From Malania oleifera (taxonomy: Eukaryota > Streptophyta > Magnoliopsida > Santalales > Ximeniaceae): a DNA stretch of 64,000 nucleotides. This document shows, in pieces, positions 33,341 to 46,174 of this stretch. Where the stretch lies: positions 103,168,991-103,232,990 of the forward strand of contig NC_080423.1 in NCBI RefSeq assembly GCF_029873635.1, read 5' to 3'. The notes beneath the pieces were generated by a model that saw only the letters and a list, made by a program, of their open reading frames with translations, was not told where the DNA came from and did not search any database. Each line of letters opens with the position of its first letter. Position 1 is the first letter of the stretch. The translations under genes and the position numbers were made by a program.

Positions 33341-33574
33341 TGATAAAAATGGAGTAGAAATGAGAGAAAAATCAAAGAAGCAAGGATTGAATTTCTGTAT
33401 ATTATTTCAATTTGTACAAGCCCTATTTATACAAAAACATTCAAACAATCTGTACACCAAGACGACTTTTCTCCTTACGTGATTTCAGCCGTGATTTGAT
33501 TTCTTAATTCATGCTGCTGATTGCGACATTTCTCAACGCTCGATTTATGCCGTGAAGTACAGCATTCCTTAAAA
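33341..33574 (-). repeat. 5' LTR of the copy A Copia element
   Basis: About 234 bp and adjacent to the primer binding site. It is similar to 28408-28634 with a dozen or so substitutions and one small length difference. Confidence 0.9.
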
Positions 33575-33609
33575 AATACCAATGGGGAAAGATCTTATTC
33601 AACACCTTA

Positions 33610-34297
33610 GGGGCTGTTTGGTACCACTGTAAAAAATTAGTGAAACGAAAATCAGACAGAAATAGAAACTAAAAATTAGAAATCGGCAACCTGTTTGGTT
33701 AGCATTTATAAAACTAATACGAATTAAAAACTTAATTTAAAAATAGTCATTTTCATCTTTAAAATTTAGATCAAATAATATTATAAAAATATGATTAAAA
33801 TAATAAAATTACAAAAAATACACATTAAAAAAAGTACTATAATAAAAATAAAATTTATTATAACTATTTTGCTTAATTGTTCTACTTTTTAAAATTTACT
33901 TTACAATAAAAAATTAATTGGACATAAAATTGAAAAATAGTAAAGGTATTTTGTAATTGACTTTATTATTATTTTTTTGAAATTTATGTATACTTTTCTT
34001 TTAATCATATTTAAATTCATATGATCATTTAATTTTAATTTTAATTTAGAAGTGTATAAAATGAATAATTTAATTCGAAAAAACTATTTTTGAATATTAA
34101 AATTTCTTACAACCGGTTGTCAAAACAACTACAAATCATAAAGTTTGGTTTTTTGGTTTTCAGTTTTTTGGCAAATAGCTGAAAATGAGTAATAGAAACC
34201 AAAAAAAACTGACAGTATAAATAAGCTTGTTTTGATAATTTGTTTCTTTATTGTGGGGAAACAAAAATAGAAAATAGAAATGATACCAAATAGACCC
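33610..34297. mobile_element. PIF/Harbinger (Tourist-like) MITE, copy A
   Basis: 688 bp flanked by TTA (33607-33609 and 34298-34300), the Harbinger target duplication. Terminal inverted repeats are GGGGCTGTTTGGTACCA at the left and the complement of tgataccaaatagaccc at the right, 14 of 17 matching. The interior is AT-rich and noncoding. The same element sits in copy B, so it predates the duplication. Confidence 0.8.
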
Positions 34298-35493
34298 TTA
34301 GTTTCTTAATATTTTCCTTCTCCTTTCTCTATTAACGCCTTCTAAGCAATCATAATCAAGTTTTGTTCTATTTATTTTCTTTGAATCTTTCTTAAAATAG
34401 GTTAATAAACAAGAGTTCAGGATATGGTGCTTATTCAAACTTGATGCGCATTATCGCATTAGAAGGCGAAGGTGTAAGGCGAGGCGTTTTACCCTCCACG
34501 AGGCGAGGCTTAAGCATTTTAGGGCTGTATTTTTTCAAAATAATTAATAAATAAAATAAATTTATATATAGTATAAAAATGAGAAAAAAATTTAAAATAA
34601 CGGAGAAAAAAATAAAAACATAATTCTTAAGTATCATATAGGCCAATTTTAGCTAACAAACTCAAACAATGCATGTTAAAAAATAAGGTGAGCCATAAAA
34701 TTACAAAAAAAAAAAAGAAAAAGCCAAATTAAAGCGTCACAGTGTCTCATCATCCAACATTCTAAGAATCTAAATCTAAATCAACAAAGTTCAAACGGAT
34801 TTGTCAAGGTCTTCATCAAGTCCTCATCTTCATCAAACTCATCTATAGTAGGAGTTCTTCCGCTTATAAATTCCCCCTCTACCACTTCAACATCATTGTC
34901 TTCCTCAATTGTGAATAATGTTGGCCTCTTGCCTCTTGAGTGTCTAGATATTTAATAAAGCTATAGGTTAGGAGTTGGGAGAAATGAAGAATTATAAATT
35001 AGTAGAGTCAAAAATGACCATTGATATGTACGTACTCAAGTTCTCTCAATAATCACTAATCTTCCTTTTGCTAGGAATTATAGTTAGCGAGCTACCAGAA
35101 GCTTGTGTTGCTTAAGCATTATCTCCTTCAAAAGCTACCATGGGAAAAGCTCTAATTGCATCAACTTCAAAGATATTTTCATCATCAAACCAAGAAGTAT
35201 CTTTTAGGAGGATAGGTTCTTCCTTCTCGGTGATCCACTCATCATCTAAAGCTACTTCCTCCGCCAATATTGGATCATAATTTTGTCTTCTTCTCAGATC
35301 TCTCTCCCTCGGTTTGGTGTTGTACTTCACATAAACTAGTGTTGACTTTATGAGTCCTATCCCGTTTTGATAATGACAAATCATATGTATTTCATTTGTG
35401 CATTTAGTGTATGAAAAAATTTATATTTTAGAAGGCACTAATGGTCATTGCAATATGGAGGCCATGTAGCTCTTAAGGAACACATCACATAGT

Positions 35494-36014
35494 TGTCACG
35501 AGCTAAGCTTGTTCAGGGCATTGTGCTTGCCTGTGACCGCTTATCTCGTGTGCTTGGGATGGGTTTCCATCATGTAAATACTAGTGTAGGATTATTTTCT
35601 GCTAGTAGAGCCTTTGTAAGCCAAATAAGGCAGTATGACTCCTTGGTCACTTTGATGTTTCCTAGTGCCAGGATGATAATTACATAAAAACCTCTTTAGG
35701 GGAGGGTGAGTGTTCATTAGTCATTGTAAAACTCACTAGCAATTGTCAACGTGCTTAGCCTACTTGCCTCCCTCGCTAAGTACACCATGTCAACGGAGGA
35801 TTTGTTAATGAATTACGTTTGCTTCAATGTTTACTGTTTGGTTGCCACGGCTTTCATGAATTGATCAATATTTTCGCTGCTATTTGAATGAATGTTAATG
35901 AAAGTGCTTCGTGGATGAATGTTGGTAAACAATATGCTGGCTAGTTAAGCAAGAGTGCTTTAGCTAGCGCCGTACGGCCCTTCACAACGGTGTGAAAAGA
36001 GTCGGACCGTGACA
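35494..36014 (+). repeat. 5' LTR of the Gypsy element
   Basis: 521 bp, TGTCACGAG ... GACCGTGACA. Ends are TG...CA with inverted TGTCACG/CGTGACA termini. Confidence 0.95.
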
Positions 36015-36016
36015 TT

Positions 36017-36029
36017 TGGTATCAGAGCC
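36017..36029 (+). other. Primer binding site, initiator tRNA-Met type
   Basis: tggtatcagagcc lies two bases after the 5' LTR and matches the complement of the plant initiator methionine tRNA 3' end. Confidence 0.9.
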
Positions 36030-39000
36030 AAGTCGGTGACACTTGGTGAGAGCCCAAGGTTGAGTTGCTACGTGAATTTGATTGCCTTCGTTGTTGGATT
36101 TGGGAAGCTTTGGTAAGTGACCATGGCACCAAACACTGCTGAGAGGATCAGTGTGCTGGAAGCATAGGTTGACACAACAACCAACACTATGGCCGTGGAG
36201 GTGGCCCAGATGAGAGAACTTGTTGATGAGGTGATGAGATCACAAAAACATCAAACAGGTTTGCTAGGCGACTTGTTAGAGGACTTTCGCCACACAGTGG
36301 AAGCTTTGCAGGCCCGGATGGCAGATCTGGATGCAAAGATGAATGTGATGGTTCTTGCTATGGGGAACTCCAACACTCCAGGAGTTAGCAAGACCAAGCT
36401 GCCAAAACCCAGGACGTATGGGGGTGCTCGAGATGCCAAAGAGTTAGAGAACTTCTTGTTTGATGTGGAGCAGTACTTTTGCGTTGTGAGGATGGCCTCA
36501 GAATAGGCAAAGGTGGATACTGTGACCATGTACTTGGTTGGTGATGCCAAACTGTGGTGGTGTACCAAGTATAGAGAAATTGAAAATGGAAGCTGTGTAA
36601 TTGATAGTTGGGCAGATTTGAAGAGAGAGTTCAAGGCCCAATTCTTTCCTGAGAACGTTAAGTATAATGCAAGGAGAAAAATGAGAGATCTCAAGCATAC
36701 GGGGTCAATCAGCGAATATGTGAAACAATTTTCTGCTTTAATGTTGGATATTCGGGATATGTCGAAGAAGGACAAGTTGTTCTATTTTCTAGAGGGGATG
36801 AAACCATGGACAAGAATTGAACTTCATAGGCAAAGGGTTCAAGACTTGTCAACTGCACAAGCAGCTGCAGAACGCTTGACTGACTACGCTGGTGATGATA
36901 CCGCTTCGTCCAAACGGTTTGGTGGAGAGGGAAATAGTGGAAAGTCTTTCAAGAATGGCAAACCCAAGAGTGGGGGAGCCAACTCTAAATCATCAACCTC
37001 ATAGGAAGCTTCGTCGTCTCAAGGGTTCAACACACCCAATGGAAACGGGAAGAGTAAAATTGAGTGTTTCTTGTGCCGAGGTCCTTATAGAGTTTTTGAG
37101 TGCCCTCACAAAGCATCACTTAATGCTTTACAGGCTTCCATTGCAGAACAGGTAGTGGAAGACGATGGGGAAGAGGATGATGCCCCAAGGGTGGGTTCAG
37201 TGCGGTTGGTGAATGCATTGGAAAAGCAGGCAAAAACACCGAAAGTTACACGAGCAAAAGGGTTAATGTTTGTGGACTTGAGGATAAATGGGAAGAGTAC
37301 TCGCGCTATGGTGGATACGGGGGCTACTCATAATTTTGTTTCATAGGTGGAAGCATGGAGACTCAACTTATCCTTAGAGAAGGATACAGGACGCATGAAA
37401 GCGGTTAACTCTGTAGCCCAACCTACTCTGGGAGTAGCCAAGCAAGTGGCCATAAAGCTTGGACAGTGGGAAGGTCATGCGAATTTCACAACGGTGCCAT
37501 TGGATAACTTTCCAGTCATTCTAGGAATGGAGTTCCTAAGGGGGACAAGGGCAGTGCTGATGCCTTCGGATGGTTCCTATGTCTGATGGGAGATCACTCG
37601 TGCATGGTGCAAGTCTTTGCAACGAAAGGAGACAGCGGGAAGTCCCTTTCAGCCATATAACTCAATGAGGGATTGGGTAAAGGTGAGTAGACACGTCTAG
37701 CCACGGTAGTGATAGACAAAGAAGTAGGCCAAGAGTTAGAGCCTACGACCATCCAAGCGGTGTTGGATGAGGATAAGGAGGTGTTGTCGGATAAGCTGCC
37801 TCAAAATTTGCCTTCACGATGAACTGTGGAGCAAGAGATCGAGTTGTTATCAGGAGTGAAGCCACCTGCTAAAGGGCCATGTCGGATTGTGCCTCGAGAG
37901 ATAGTAGAGTTGGGGAAACAGCTTGATGAATTGGAAGTGGGATGTGTTCGCCCTTCCAAAACGCCGTCGGGAGCATCGGTGTTGTTTCAGAGGAAACATG
38001 AAGAGCATCTACGGAAGGTGTTCGACAGGCTGAGGGGAAACAGTCTGGATGTGAAGAAGGAGAATTTCTCTTTCGCTCAGCGGAGCAACAAATTCCTTAG
38101 TCAAGTGATTGAACAAGGTCGTATCCGGAGGGGTATGGAGAAGGTAAGGATGATTCAAGAACGGAAGATCCCCACGACAGTGAAGGAGTTGCGTTCCTTT
38201 CTTGGCCTTACTAGATACTGTAGGAAGTTTGTTAAGGGGTATTCGCGGAGAATGACTAGGACTACTGGGGAGGTATTATTGGCCGCACACGCGGGATGAT
38301 GTGGTTGATCATACCAAAACTTGTCTCACTTGCCAACAAGACAAGGGGGAGCGGAAGAAGTATGGTACTTTCATGGCCGCACCAAAGTATTGTTCGGCAG
38401 AGGGGACGACACAATTGTTCCTTGTGACTATTGTGAAACGTTGGGGTATTCCCCAAGTTAATATTTGTGACCAAGATTTAATGTTCACTGACAACTTCTT
38501 AACAGAGTTTTTCAGGATATTCAGGTCACACATTGACATCTCTTCGAGTTCTCACCGACAGAAAAACGGACAGATGAAGAGATTCAGAGAGCTACTAGAT
38601 GAGTACTTGTGCCATTTTGTCAACGACAACCAAAAGAATGACATGTAACTACTTGATGTGGCTTCGTTCTGTGGCAACGCCCAAAGGCGCTCAACAACCA
38701 ACAAGAGCCCTTTTGAGCTTGTTACAGGCCAGCTGCCGCTGTTACCTCACACAGTGGATGAGCCGTATAGACGAAAGAGTCCCAGGGCGTACATCTTCAC
38801 CAGTGAAGGGAGACAGAATGTAGAGTTTGCCCAAGCCTATCTGGAGAAAGCTTCTAAGCAGGCGAAGAAGTGGACAGATCAGGAGAGAAGACCACAGTTT
38901 CATGTCAGCTGCCTCAAGCCATTCAACGCCAACACCAACAACTTGAGTAGAAGTCAGTCAAACAGCGCAGAGTTGAAGACAGTGCAACTTGACAGACATG

Positions 39001-39200
39001 GAGTTGAAGAGATCCTTGCAGATAAAAAGTTCATATCCTCAAGGAAGAAGCGGCAGAAGTTCTTAGTGAAGTGGAAATGCCTTGATAACAAAGAAATCAG
39101 CTGGATTTCTGCGGAAGATATTCAACCGTTTGTGGAAAAATTTGAAGTGTACCTATAGCCAAAAGTCTATGAGGACGTCGACCGCATAAGCGGGGGAGAA

Positions 39201-39721
39201 TGTCACGAGTTAAGCTTGTTCAGGGCATTATGCTTGCCTGTGACCGCTTATTTCGTATGCTTGGGATGGGTTTCCATCATGTAAATACTAGTGTAGGGTT
39301 ATTTTCTGCTAGTAGAGTCTTTGTAAGCCAAATAAGGCAGTATGACTCCTCGGTCACTTTGATGTTTCCTAGTGCCAGGATGATAATTACATAAAAACTT
39401 CTTTAGGGGAGGGTGAGTGTTCATCAGTCATTGTAAAACTCACTAGCAATTGTCAACGTGCTTAGCCTACTTGCCTCCCTCGCTAAGTACACCATGTCAA
39501 CGGAGGATTTGTTAATGAATTACGTTTGCTTCAATGTTTATTGCTTGGTTGCCACGGCTTTCATGAATTGATTAATATTTCCGCTGCTATTTGAATGAAT
39601 GTTAATGAAAGTGCTTCGTGGATGAATGTTGGTAAACGATAGGCTGGCTAGTTAAGCAAGAGTGCTTTAGCTAGCGTCGCATGGCCCTTCACAACGGTGT
39701 GAAAAGAGCCGGACCGTGACA
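39201..39721 (+). repeat. 3' LTR of the Gypsy element
   Basis: 521 bp, same length as the 5' LTR. Nearly all differences between them are transitions. A purine tract (gcgggggagaa) precedes it. Confidence 0.95.
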
Positions 39722-42700
39722 CTTTTGCATGGAAAATTAAAGAGCAGAAGAGTGAAGACATATAATTTCTCAGTTGTATTGCTTTTAGATTAAATTGTAC
39801 ATGCATGTCTTGCTTGATTTGATTTGAAGTTCAATAATGACCATAGATTGACCCTAGGAAATCAATTTTTCATGAAAAACCTGTCACTTAAAATTCTAAA
39901 CTCATACAAAAGGTTTGAAGTGTTTTTGAGGTCAAAAGATGGCTAAATCTCAAATTTTTAAAGGGGCTAGTTGATCGACTGTTAAGCCTAATTGACCGAA
40001 CAGAACAAATGGCCAGAAATCTTTATTGTAAAGGGCCCAATTGACCAGACTCCTAAGCCCAGTCGACTGAATCGCACTAAAAAGGAAAATCGCCTTGGGC
40101 CAGTCAACCGAACCTCGAGTCAGTCAACCGGAGCTGTTGGTATACTCCAAAAAATGCAAGCGCCTCGCTCTGATACCAATTGTCGGCTCGGGAGTAGAGT
40201 CAAGAGGGGGGGGGGTGAATGGACTTTTTCGCGTATTTTTGACTTTCTCTACAAAATAAAATTCTTGGCAAGATACAAGCAATTATACCACAATATATGA
40301 AATGTAAATCATGCTCAAGATGTAAAATAGAGAGTAGAGTAGAGAAAGGCAGAAGGCTTAACACCAGTATTTTAACGTGGTTTTGCACCAAACCTACGTC
40401 CATGCCTTGAGACCATCTCTTGTGCTCTAATCTATTCCTCTTCTTTGTATGAGTCTACAATTCAGTTTAAGCCATTTAAATTTTTAGATATTAGAAGATA
40501 TTTTCATAGTTGAGTGAAATGATAATAACATGACATTTGTAAGAACTAAGAACCTGCTCAAATGTGCTCCAATTCCTCTCACACCCACTAGCACTACATG
40601 TCAGGCTAAGAACACGAATAGAAAACTTCATCAATTCTGGGGTTTTTGTCCCAAAACGCTTCCACCAATCAGCTACGAAAGAAGAAACATATATCTAAGT
40701 TCTAAGTTACAAGAAGAATCAAGGATACAATACTACTAATTAACTAATTTTTATTGAAGCATTATTTTTACCTGGTCTTCTCAATATTCTAGAGTCAATA
40801 GCCACTTGAGTCCCAAATTCCCATCGTGCATTATCAAACATATCCAATTGGATGTCTATAGCTAGCCTCTCCTTATATCTCAATATTTTATCCATGTATT
40901 CAAATAATCCTTTCTTCACTTCTTCACAATTAGAGAAGTTCTCCTTATAACGCAATTGGGGATTTAGATAATATTCTGCAGCATGTAAAGGGTGATGAAG
41001 TTGTGGAGTCTATCTATCATCTATTTTTCTCTAATTGAGTCGATACTTCTTGCCATTTTTAGAAAAAATTGCAGCAATTTTTTCCTTCGCCAAATCCATC
41101 AACTCATAGATAAACCCCCTGGCTGGTCTTTCCTCATAATCAACTTCCTTTAGAATACACACAAGAGGGACAATACTCTTGATAACATAAGCCACGAGAG
41201 GCCAAAAATGTTGGTCAAATAAAACAATTGAGCGAGTAATTATACCTTCATGCATTTTTGCATATGTAGAAGTGCACCACATCTATGAAGAGAACATACA
41301 TTGAAGGCCTTGCTTTTGTCTGTAAATTCTTTGAAGTGTCAAAAATGCTTTAGCAAAGTGCATCACTGCAGGGCAGATGAGTTCTTTGTTGTTGGTGAAA
41401 TGCTTCCTCATTATTGCAAGTACATAGGAATGATTATAAATAAATTTCACAACTTGCTTAGCCTTTAGGATTGTGGTTGCATGGATCTTCAATTTTGCAA
41501 TATCCTCCAACATGAGATCTAAACAATGTGCAGCATGAGTCCAATACAACTTCTACCTCTTTTCCATAAGCTTCTTTCCACCATTTATCATGTTCTTCGC
41601 ATTTATCAGTTATCGCCTGCACAACATTCTCCTCACCAACTTCCTCAACCATCTCATTCATATACTTAAACATAAAATCACCATTTTTTTTATAGAATCA
41701 GAAGCATCAATGGATTTTAAAAACCATGTACCCGCAAGACTATTCACAAGAGAATTAATCAAGACCCTTGAACACCCATCAATCCATCCATCAACCATGA
41801 TAGAACATCCATATTCCTTCCAAACTTTTTTGTGCTCTTTCAACATGCCATCGATGTCTTTCACTTCATCTTTAAGGATCCATGTCCTCATCTCTTGCAT
41901 AGATGGAGGCTTGAAACCTGGCTTGTAATTAGCAATACCGTCCACCATAACACGCCAATATACGTCATCTATCAAACTAAATGGTAGAGCATTGTTGAAC
42001 ACACAACGGCCAAATTTCCTACACACTTCATTTCTCTCTTCCTTCTTCCACTTTGAGTTTAGAGTTACTTGTTTGGTCAGTGAAGATGCGAACTTATCCA
42101 TTAGACCTCTAGCCCTAGGATTAAGGCTACTCCCACTATTCTGTTGCTCAAGATCCCCAACTCATGGAGAAGTAGCACTTGAATCCCTCCTCTTGGACTC
42201 ATCCTAATCTCTTCAAGACGATAATTTCTTTTACACTTCTCTTCTTGGAATTTTTCAAAAGCGATCTTCTACTCATCTCTCACGTTTTGAGGAGCTTTTG
42301 GGGAAGTTTTCATTCCCTTCCTTGTACCAGCCAAATGATGTTTAAATCTTGTGATAGTCCCATTTCAAGTTTGATCACAAAATTTGCATCTAAAATATTT
42401 TTCTCCATCAACTTTTTTTATGTATTTCCAAACAAAATCTTTTTTCTGCCTCTTTGATTCACCTTCAAACATGTTTTTGTTTATTGAACAAGAACAATCA
42501 GCAGTTGCAGCAGGAAATTAAAACTGAAAATTGAAAAATGAAAAGTGAAAACTGAAAACAAATCAAAAGCAACTGTAGCTTACCTTGACTTTTAGAGACA
42601 CTGGTAGAGAGTCTCCGGAGAGTCTTCGGTGAACAGCATTGGAGAGAGAGAGTCGAATACTCGAATCAGTTTGAGGAGAGACCTCAGACTGAGAGGAGAC

Positions 42701-43440
42701 CTCGAAGCAGAGAGGCTGTAGGGGGTTGCGGAGAGAGATGAGAGGTTGTAGAGGGTTGCTGGAGAGAGACGAGAGGTCCGAATGGGTCGTCAGAGAGAGA
42801 CGAAACGTCGGAAGGGGTCATCGGAGGCAGATGAGAGGTTGGAAGGGGTCATAAACTCGTTGGAGAGAGATGAGAAGCTGGAGGATTCGTGAAAGACAAA
42901 CGCAAGCTTGGAAGAAAGAAGACCGTCGTTGAGAGGGGGGGGGGGGTTTGATGCTCGTCAAAGCCTTAACAGTTCTTTTTATTTGTTTTTTTTTTTTTTT
43001 AATATTTTACATATTAGTCTACTCCCGAAAGGCGCATGCCTTCCCATCTGAGGCGTAAAAAGCGCACCTTTTGTCTTGAGGTGTACGTGTTCTCCCTCGA
43101 GGTGTACGCATTTTAGGAATTGTGCCTTTCAAGTTATGCATTGGGGCATTTTATGCTCAAAATGAAGCGCGCCTCACGAACGCCTTTTAAAACACTGGTT
43201 TATTTATTTATTAATTTTAATTAAATAAATGTGAAACAAAGGAGGCTAAATGGCTAATAAAGAAGAGGCTTCACCAAGGAAGATTTTCAATCTTCTGATG
43301 TGGGATATGGAGTTGAAATGGGAAGAAAGAGAAAGCATGGGGGAGGAGGCAGAGGGCTGCTTCGTGGCAAACAACTTACTCAAATCTTTTTTCAACTTGA
43401 TCAAACTTAAAATCAGCCAACAATTAGCGTATCAATATTA

Positions 43441-43705
43441 AAAGCAATAAAATGAGAAAATCACCATAAGAGAATCTTTTTAATAAAAACACGATGGTAA
43501 AAAATTATTATCCTAGAACCATTTTGTTGTATGATTGACTCAAACTCCCTATACCATTGCCTAGGTGCTTGCTTCAAGCTATACAAACTCTTCTTTTACT
43601 TTCAAACTAGATTTACCTTTCCTTTCACCTAAAAATCCTTTGGTTGTTCGATGTAGATTTCTTCTTTTAAGTTACCATGAAAAAAAAGGCATTTTTCTTG
43701 CTCAT
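43441..43705 (-). mobile_element. Copia reverse transcriptase scrap, copy A
   Basis: On the minus strand it encodes the RT landmark SLYSLKQAPRQWY around 43555-43600. The same scrap is in copy B (53705-53969), where it continues into a longer Copia remnant, so copy A was cut here at the duplication boundary. Confidence 0.75.
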
Positions 43706-44220
43706 TTATGAACCTCCTAAAGAGAAAAATCCTGAAACGACATCCCTTGAAAAGGGACAGGTACCTGGAAATGATGATGAGATCTCAATTCATCACACAT
43801 GAGAAATGTGGGATAGAAATAAAGTTGTTGTCAACAACACATTTGCATATACAGTAGCTAGTGACATTATCAGATGTAATGAGGATCCTGAACCTAAATT
43901 TGTTAATGAATGTCAATATAGAAGTGATTGACCAAAATTGAAATAGGCTATCACATTAGAATTAAACTCTCTATCAAAAAGAGAAGTTTTTGGACCTGTA
44001 GTCCAGACACTAGAAGATGTCTAATCTTTTGGATACAAATGGGTATTTGTGCGCAAGCAAAATAAAAATAAAGAAATTACTTGATATAAAGTAAGGCTTG
44101 TGGCACAAGGTTTCTCGCATAAACCCGGATATGATTATGAGGAGACATATTCTCCTATAATGGATGGAATCACTTTCAAATTCTTAATTTGGCTAGTAGT
44201 CGCTGAACGACTGAGCATGC

Positions 44221-46174
44221 TGACTCGTTCTGAGTTGTGCTTCCAAGTGCAGAAGTGTCAAGTTGTATCAAGGATGAGTCTAGGATTGTATTCCACAGGG
44301 ACCACTAAGTATCAAAGTATTTATGCAAGTTTAGTGAAATCCTGTTGCTGAAAAATGGGGTTTGAAAATCTTTGAAAATCTTTTTGGTCATTTACATTTT
44401 GAAAACAATAAACAAAGTGAGAGAAGCTTGAGTAAATTATTAAAATGAAACTGAAATTTTATCAATTTTCCAAAAATGTAAATCTAATAACGCAACCAAA
44501 ACTAAACAGATTAACTGAAACAATTTTACCAAATACTCGGGTTATGGGTTCAACGTCTGTTTGCTTCCACCGTTTACTAATTTCCTAGGCCTTACTCCTC
44601 TTCTTGTTAATCCAATCAAGGCATTAATAAGATGAAATTTTATTACTAAAGATCGAGTAAATTGGCCACATCCAAACGGAAAAAAATAAAAACTCTCATT
44701 AAGCATCAACCGAATTTTATGTAAAAATTAGTTGATTAAAATCCTAAATTAAATCAAGGTTTTGATGTGCCTATCGTCAACAACAAAACAAGAAATAAGA
44801 GCCAGTGATTAATCAACGATGCCGTCAATTTTCGGTTCTAACCAAATAAAAGTTTAGCAATAATATTTTAGGGAAACTAACAAACCATGGAAAGCAAACG
44901 ACTTTGACCCATAACCCAAGTTACCGAACTTAGCCACTCATGCTCACAATACACAATTTCCAGGTCAAATTAATTTCACGGTGGCTCACTACATCAATAA
45001 AACGGAAAACCATAAGAAAAATACAAACTTTGATAAAACCGAACCTAATCTAAATTGAGCTTCAACAAAAAAATAAAAATAAATCTTGAACAAAAAAACA
45101 CAACCAATTTAATTTTCCAAAGGCAAAACAACTTAACAATTATTTTAAATCTAAAATAAACCTTAATACTAATTTAACCATGTTCAACTTTCAATACAAA
45201 AAAAAGTAAATAAATAAATAAATAAAAGAAAGAGATAGAAAAAAAAAAGAGAGAGATAGAGAGAGAGTCCCCGGAGCTTGGCTGCTGGAGAATGGCCGGA
45301 GCTGGAGATGCTCTGTTCTGAATCTTTGGCTGGTCTGTGGTTTGGCTGGGCTGCCGGACTTGGTTGCAGCCTGCTGAGGAGGCTGCTCACTGGAGAGAGG
45401 ACAGAGGGTGGAGAGCCGCTGTGTTGGGTCTTCGACTGGAGCTGGTGTGGCCGGAGCTGTGCTGGTTTGCAGAGAGACTAGAAGAGTGGCCGAGAGGATC
45501 TGCTGCCGGTTGGAGAACCTGCTGGCGGAGAAGAGGGCTGGTGGTTTGAACAGTGACCCAAGGGGAAAGATAGAAGAGAATAGAGGGCAGAGAAGAGAGG
45601 CAAGAATAAAAGAAAACTGAAGTAGGAGAAGAAGAAGAGAATGAAGAAGAAGAAGAAGAAGAGGGAGAAGAAGAGGAAGATGGAGAGCAGCCCGCAGGGC
45701 TGTCTAGGCAAGAAGGGAGAGAAGAAGAAGAGTTTAAAAGAGATTGGGGGAAGCCCTAGACCCGGTTTAGCCAACCCGACCCGACAACTTGACCCGACCC
45801 GGCTTGCATGGCCGGGTCACAGTTTTGCTCTCTGTTCACCGCAATATTTGACCCTTCTGAAGCCAGTTTCTCACAAAACTCAAAACACGAAAATTGTAGA
45901 TAATCCTTTCCTCTTTTTCCAGAAATTTGAATCACTTCGATCGGAGTTTGGACGGAAAAGTTATGCATGAAATACGAACAGGTGTTAGTTTTGGTTCCCG
46001 GGACTTTTCCTGCGATAAAAAATTATCAAAAACTCGTAAATTGTACAATAAAACTCAAGCATGATAATTTCGGCACTTTATTGAAATATTGGACAAATTT
46101 GGACACTTAATTAAAAATATACGCCGTAAAGGCCGGGTTAAAGTGCCCAATTACGCAATTTGCACGTGTAATCA
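44221..46174. mobile_element. 1.95 kb TG...CA insertion (probable solo LTR) inside Copia
   Basis: Flanked by a perfect 5-bp duplication, CATGC (44216-44220 and 46175-46179), starting TGACTCG and ending GTAATCA. It splits the Copia RT region cleanly. It has no coding domain. It includes a purine-rich GA/GAA low-complexity tract (about 45180-45740). TG...CA ends plus a 5-bp duplication fit a solo LTR or other short nonautonomous LTR element. Confidence 0.75.

Larger units (their letters stand above)
28408..33574 (-). mobile_element. Copia retrotransposon inserted in copy A
   Basis: A near-complete element on the minus strand. LTRs lie at 28408-28634 (3') and 33341-33574 (5'). The primer binding site (complement of ccttgctctgataccg) abuts the 5' LTR at 33325-33340, and a purine tract abuts the 3' LTR. 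The coding order is right for Copia: gag (about 32334-32800), zinc knuckle, protease and integrase (about 30587-32240), reverse transcriptase (about 29580-30340) and RNase H (28508-29107). The insertion point is proven by the empty site in copy B (cacataccaatgggg near 49196). The flanking duplication is catac / aatac. It is broken in several places. LTR divergence of about 5-6% suggests an age of very roughly 2-4 million years at usual plant rates. Confidence 0.9.
35494..39721 (+). mobile_element. Gypsy chromovirus remnant
   Basis: Bounded by two 521-bp LTRs (35494-36014, 39201-39721). The primer binding site tggtatcagagcc lies at 36017-36029. Coding parts on the + strand: gag (about 36189-37004), zinc knuckle (near 37060-37110), protease with the MVDTGATHNF motif (near 37307-37336), RT-derived text (about 37826-38270), integrase-derived text (38301-38650) and a C-terminal chromodomain (about 38880-39158). 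It is shorter than a full chromovirus and broken in many places. The LTRs differ at about 19 sites (about 3.6%), suggesting roughly 1-3 million years. No matching target duplication was found at the ends. Confidence 0.9.
35340..40405. mobile_element. LTR-type insertion in hAT copy A, containing a nested Gypsy element
   Basis: Relative to copy B (junction aaactag / catctcttgtg near 50930), copy A gains about 5 kb here. The outer material starts TGTTGACTTTATGAGTCC (35340), similar to the LTR start at 6348, and resumes after the Gypsy element at 39722 with the same tcgaccga-type text. A primer-binding-site complement (gctctgatacca) lies near 40168-40180. The outer element looks like degraded Copia-type LTR material, possibly of mixed origin. 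Confidence 0.55.
34800..42480 (-). pseudogene. hAT transposase, copy A (split and decayed)
   Basis: Read on the minus strand from about 42480, the pieces are: a BED-type zinc finger region; a DUF659-like segment with MVDGWIDGCSRVLINSLVNS (in 41658-42101); further core frames at 41458-41673, 41283-41549, 41031-41282 and 40740-40955; then the hATC dimerisation region around 40550-40690, whose TCSASGCERN-type text is the family hallmark. The acidic C-terminal tail (35112-35384) now lies beyond the 5 kb LTR insertion. The reading frame is cut by frameshifts between these segments and by the insertion, so no functional enzyme is expected. Confidence 0.8.
34440..43197 (-). mobile_element. hAT transposon, copy A, interrupted by LTR elements
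   Basis: The right end reads cgccttttaaaacactg (43197), whose complement CAGTGTTTTAAAAGGCG is a standard hAT terminus. The left end is marked only by an aaggcg-rich subterminal stretch near 34465-34510, so its exact position is uncertain. The transposase runs on the minus strand at both sides of a 5 kb insertion (35340 to about 40405). Copy B at 50035-53666 shows the uninterrupted layout. Confidence 0.75.
26895..43705. repeat. Segmental duplication, copy A
   Basis: Starting near cgagtttgactctaataatt (about 26918) and ending near tttttcttgctcat (43705), this copy aligns in order and orientation with 47897-53969. Shared parts are a gene-like leader, a Harbinger-type MITE, a hAT transposon and a Copia RT scrap. 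Copy A is longer because a Copia element (28408-33574), an LTR/Gypsy nest (35340 to about 40405) and about 200 bp at 43243-43440 are absent from copy B. Confidence 0.9.

Noticed and set aside
35489-39726. Target-site duplication for the Gypsy element
   Set aside because: Flanking bases atagt and ctttt do not match, so no duplication can be claimed despite well-defined LTR ends.
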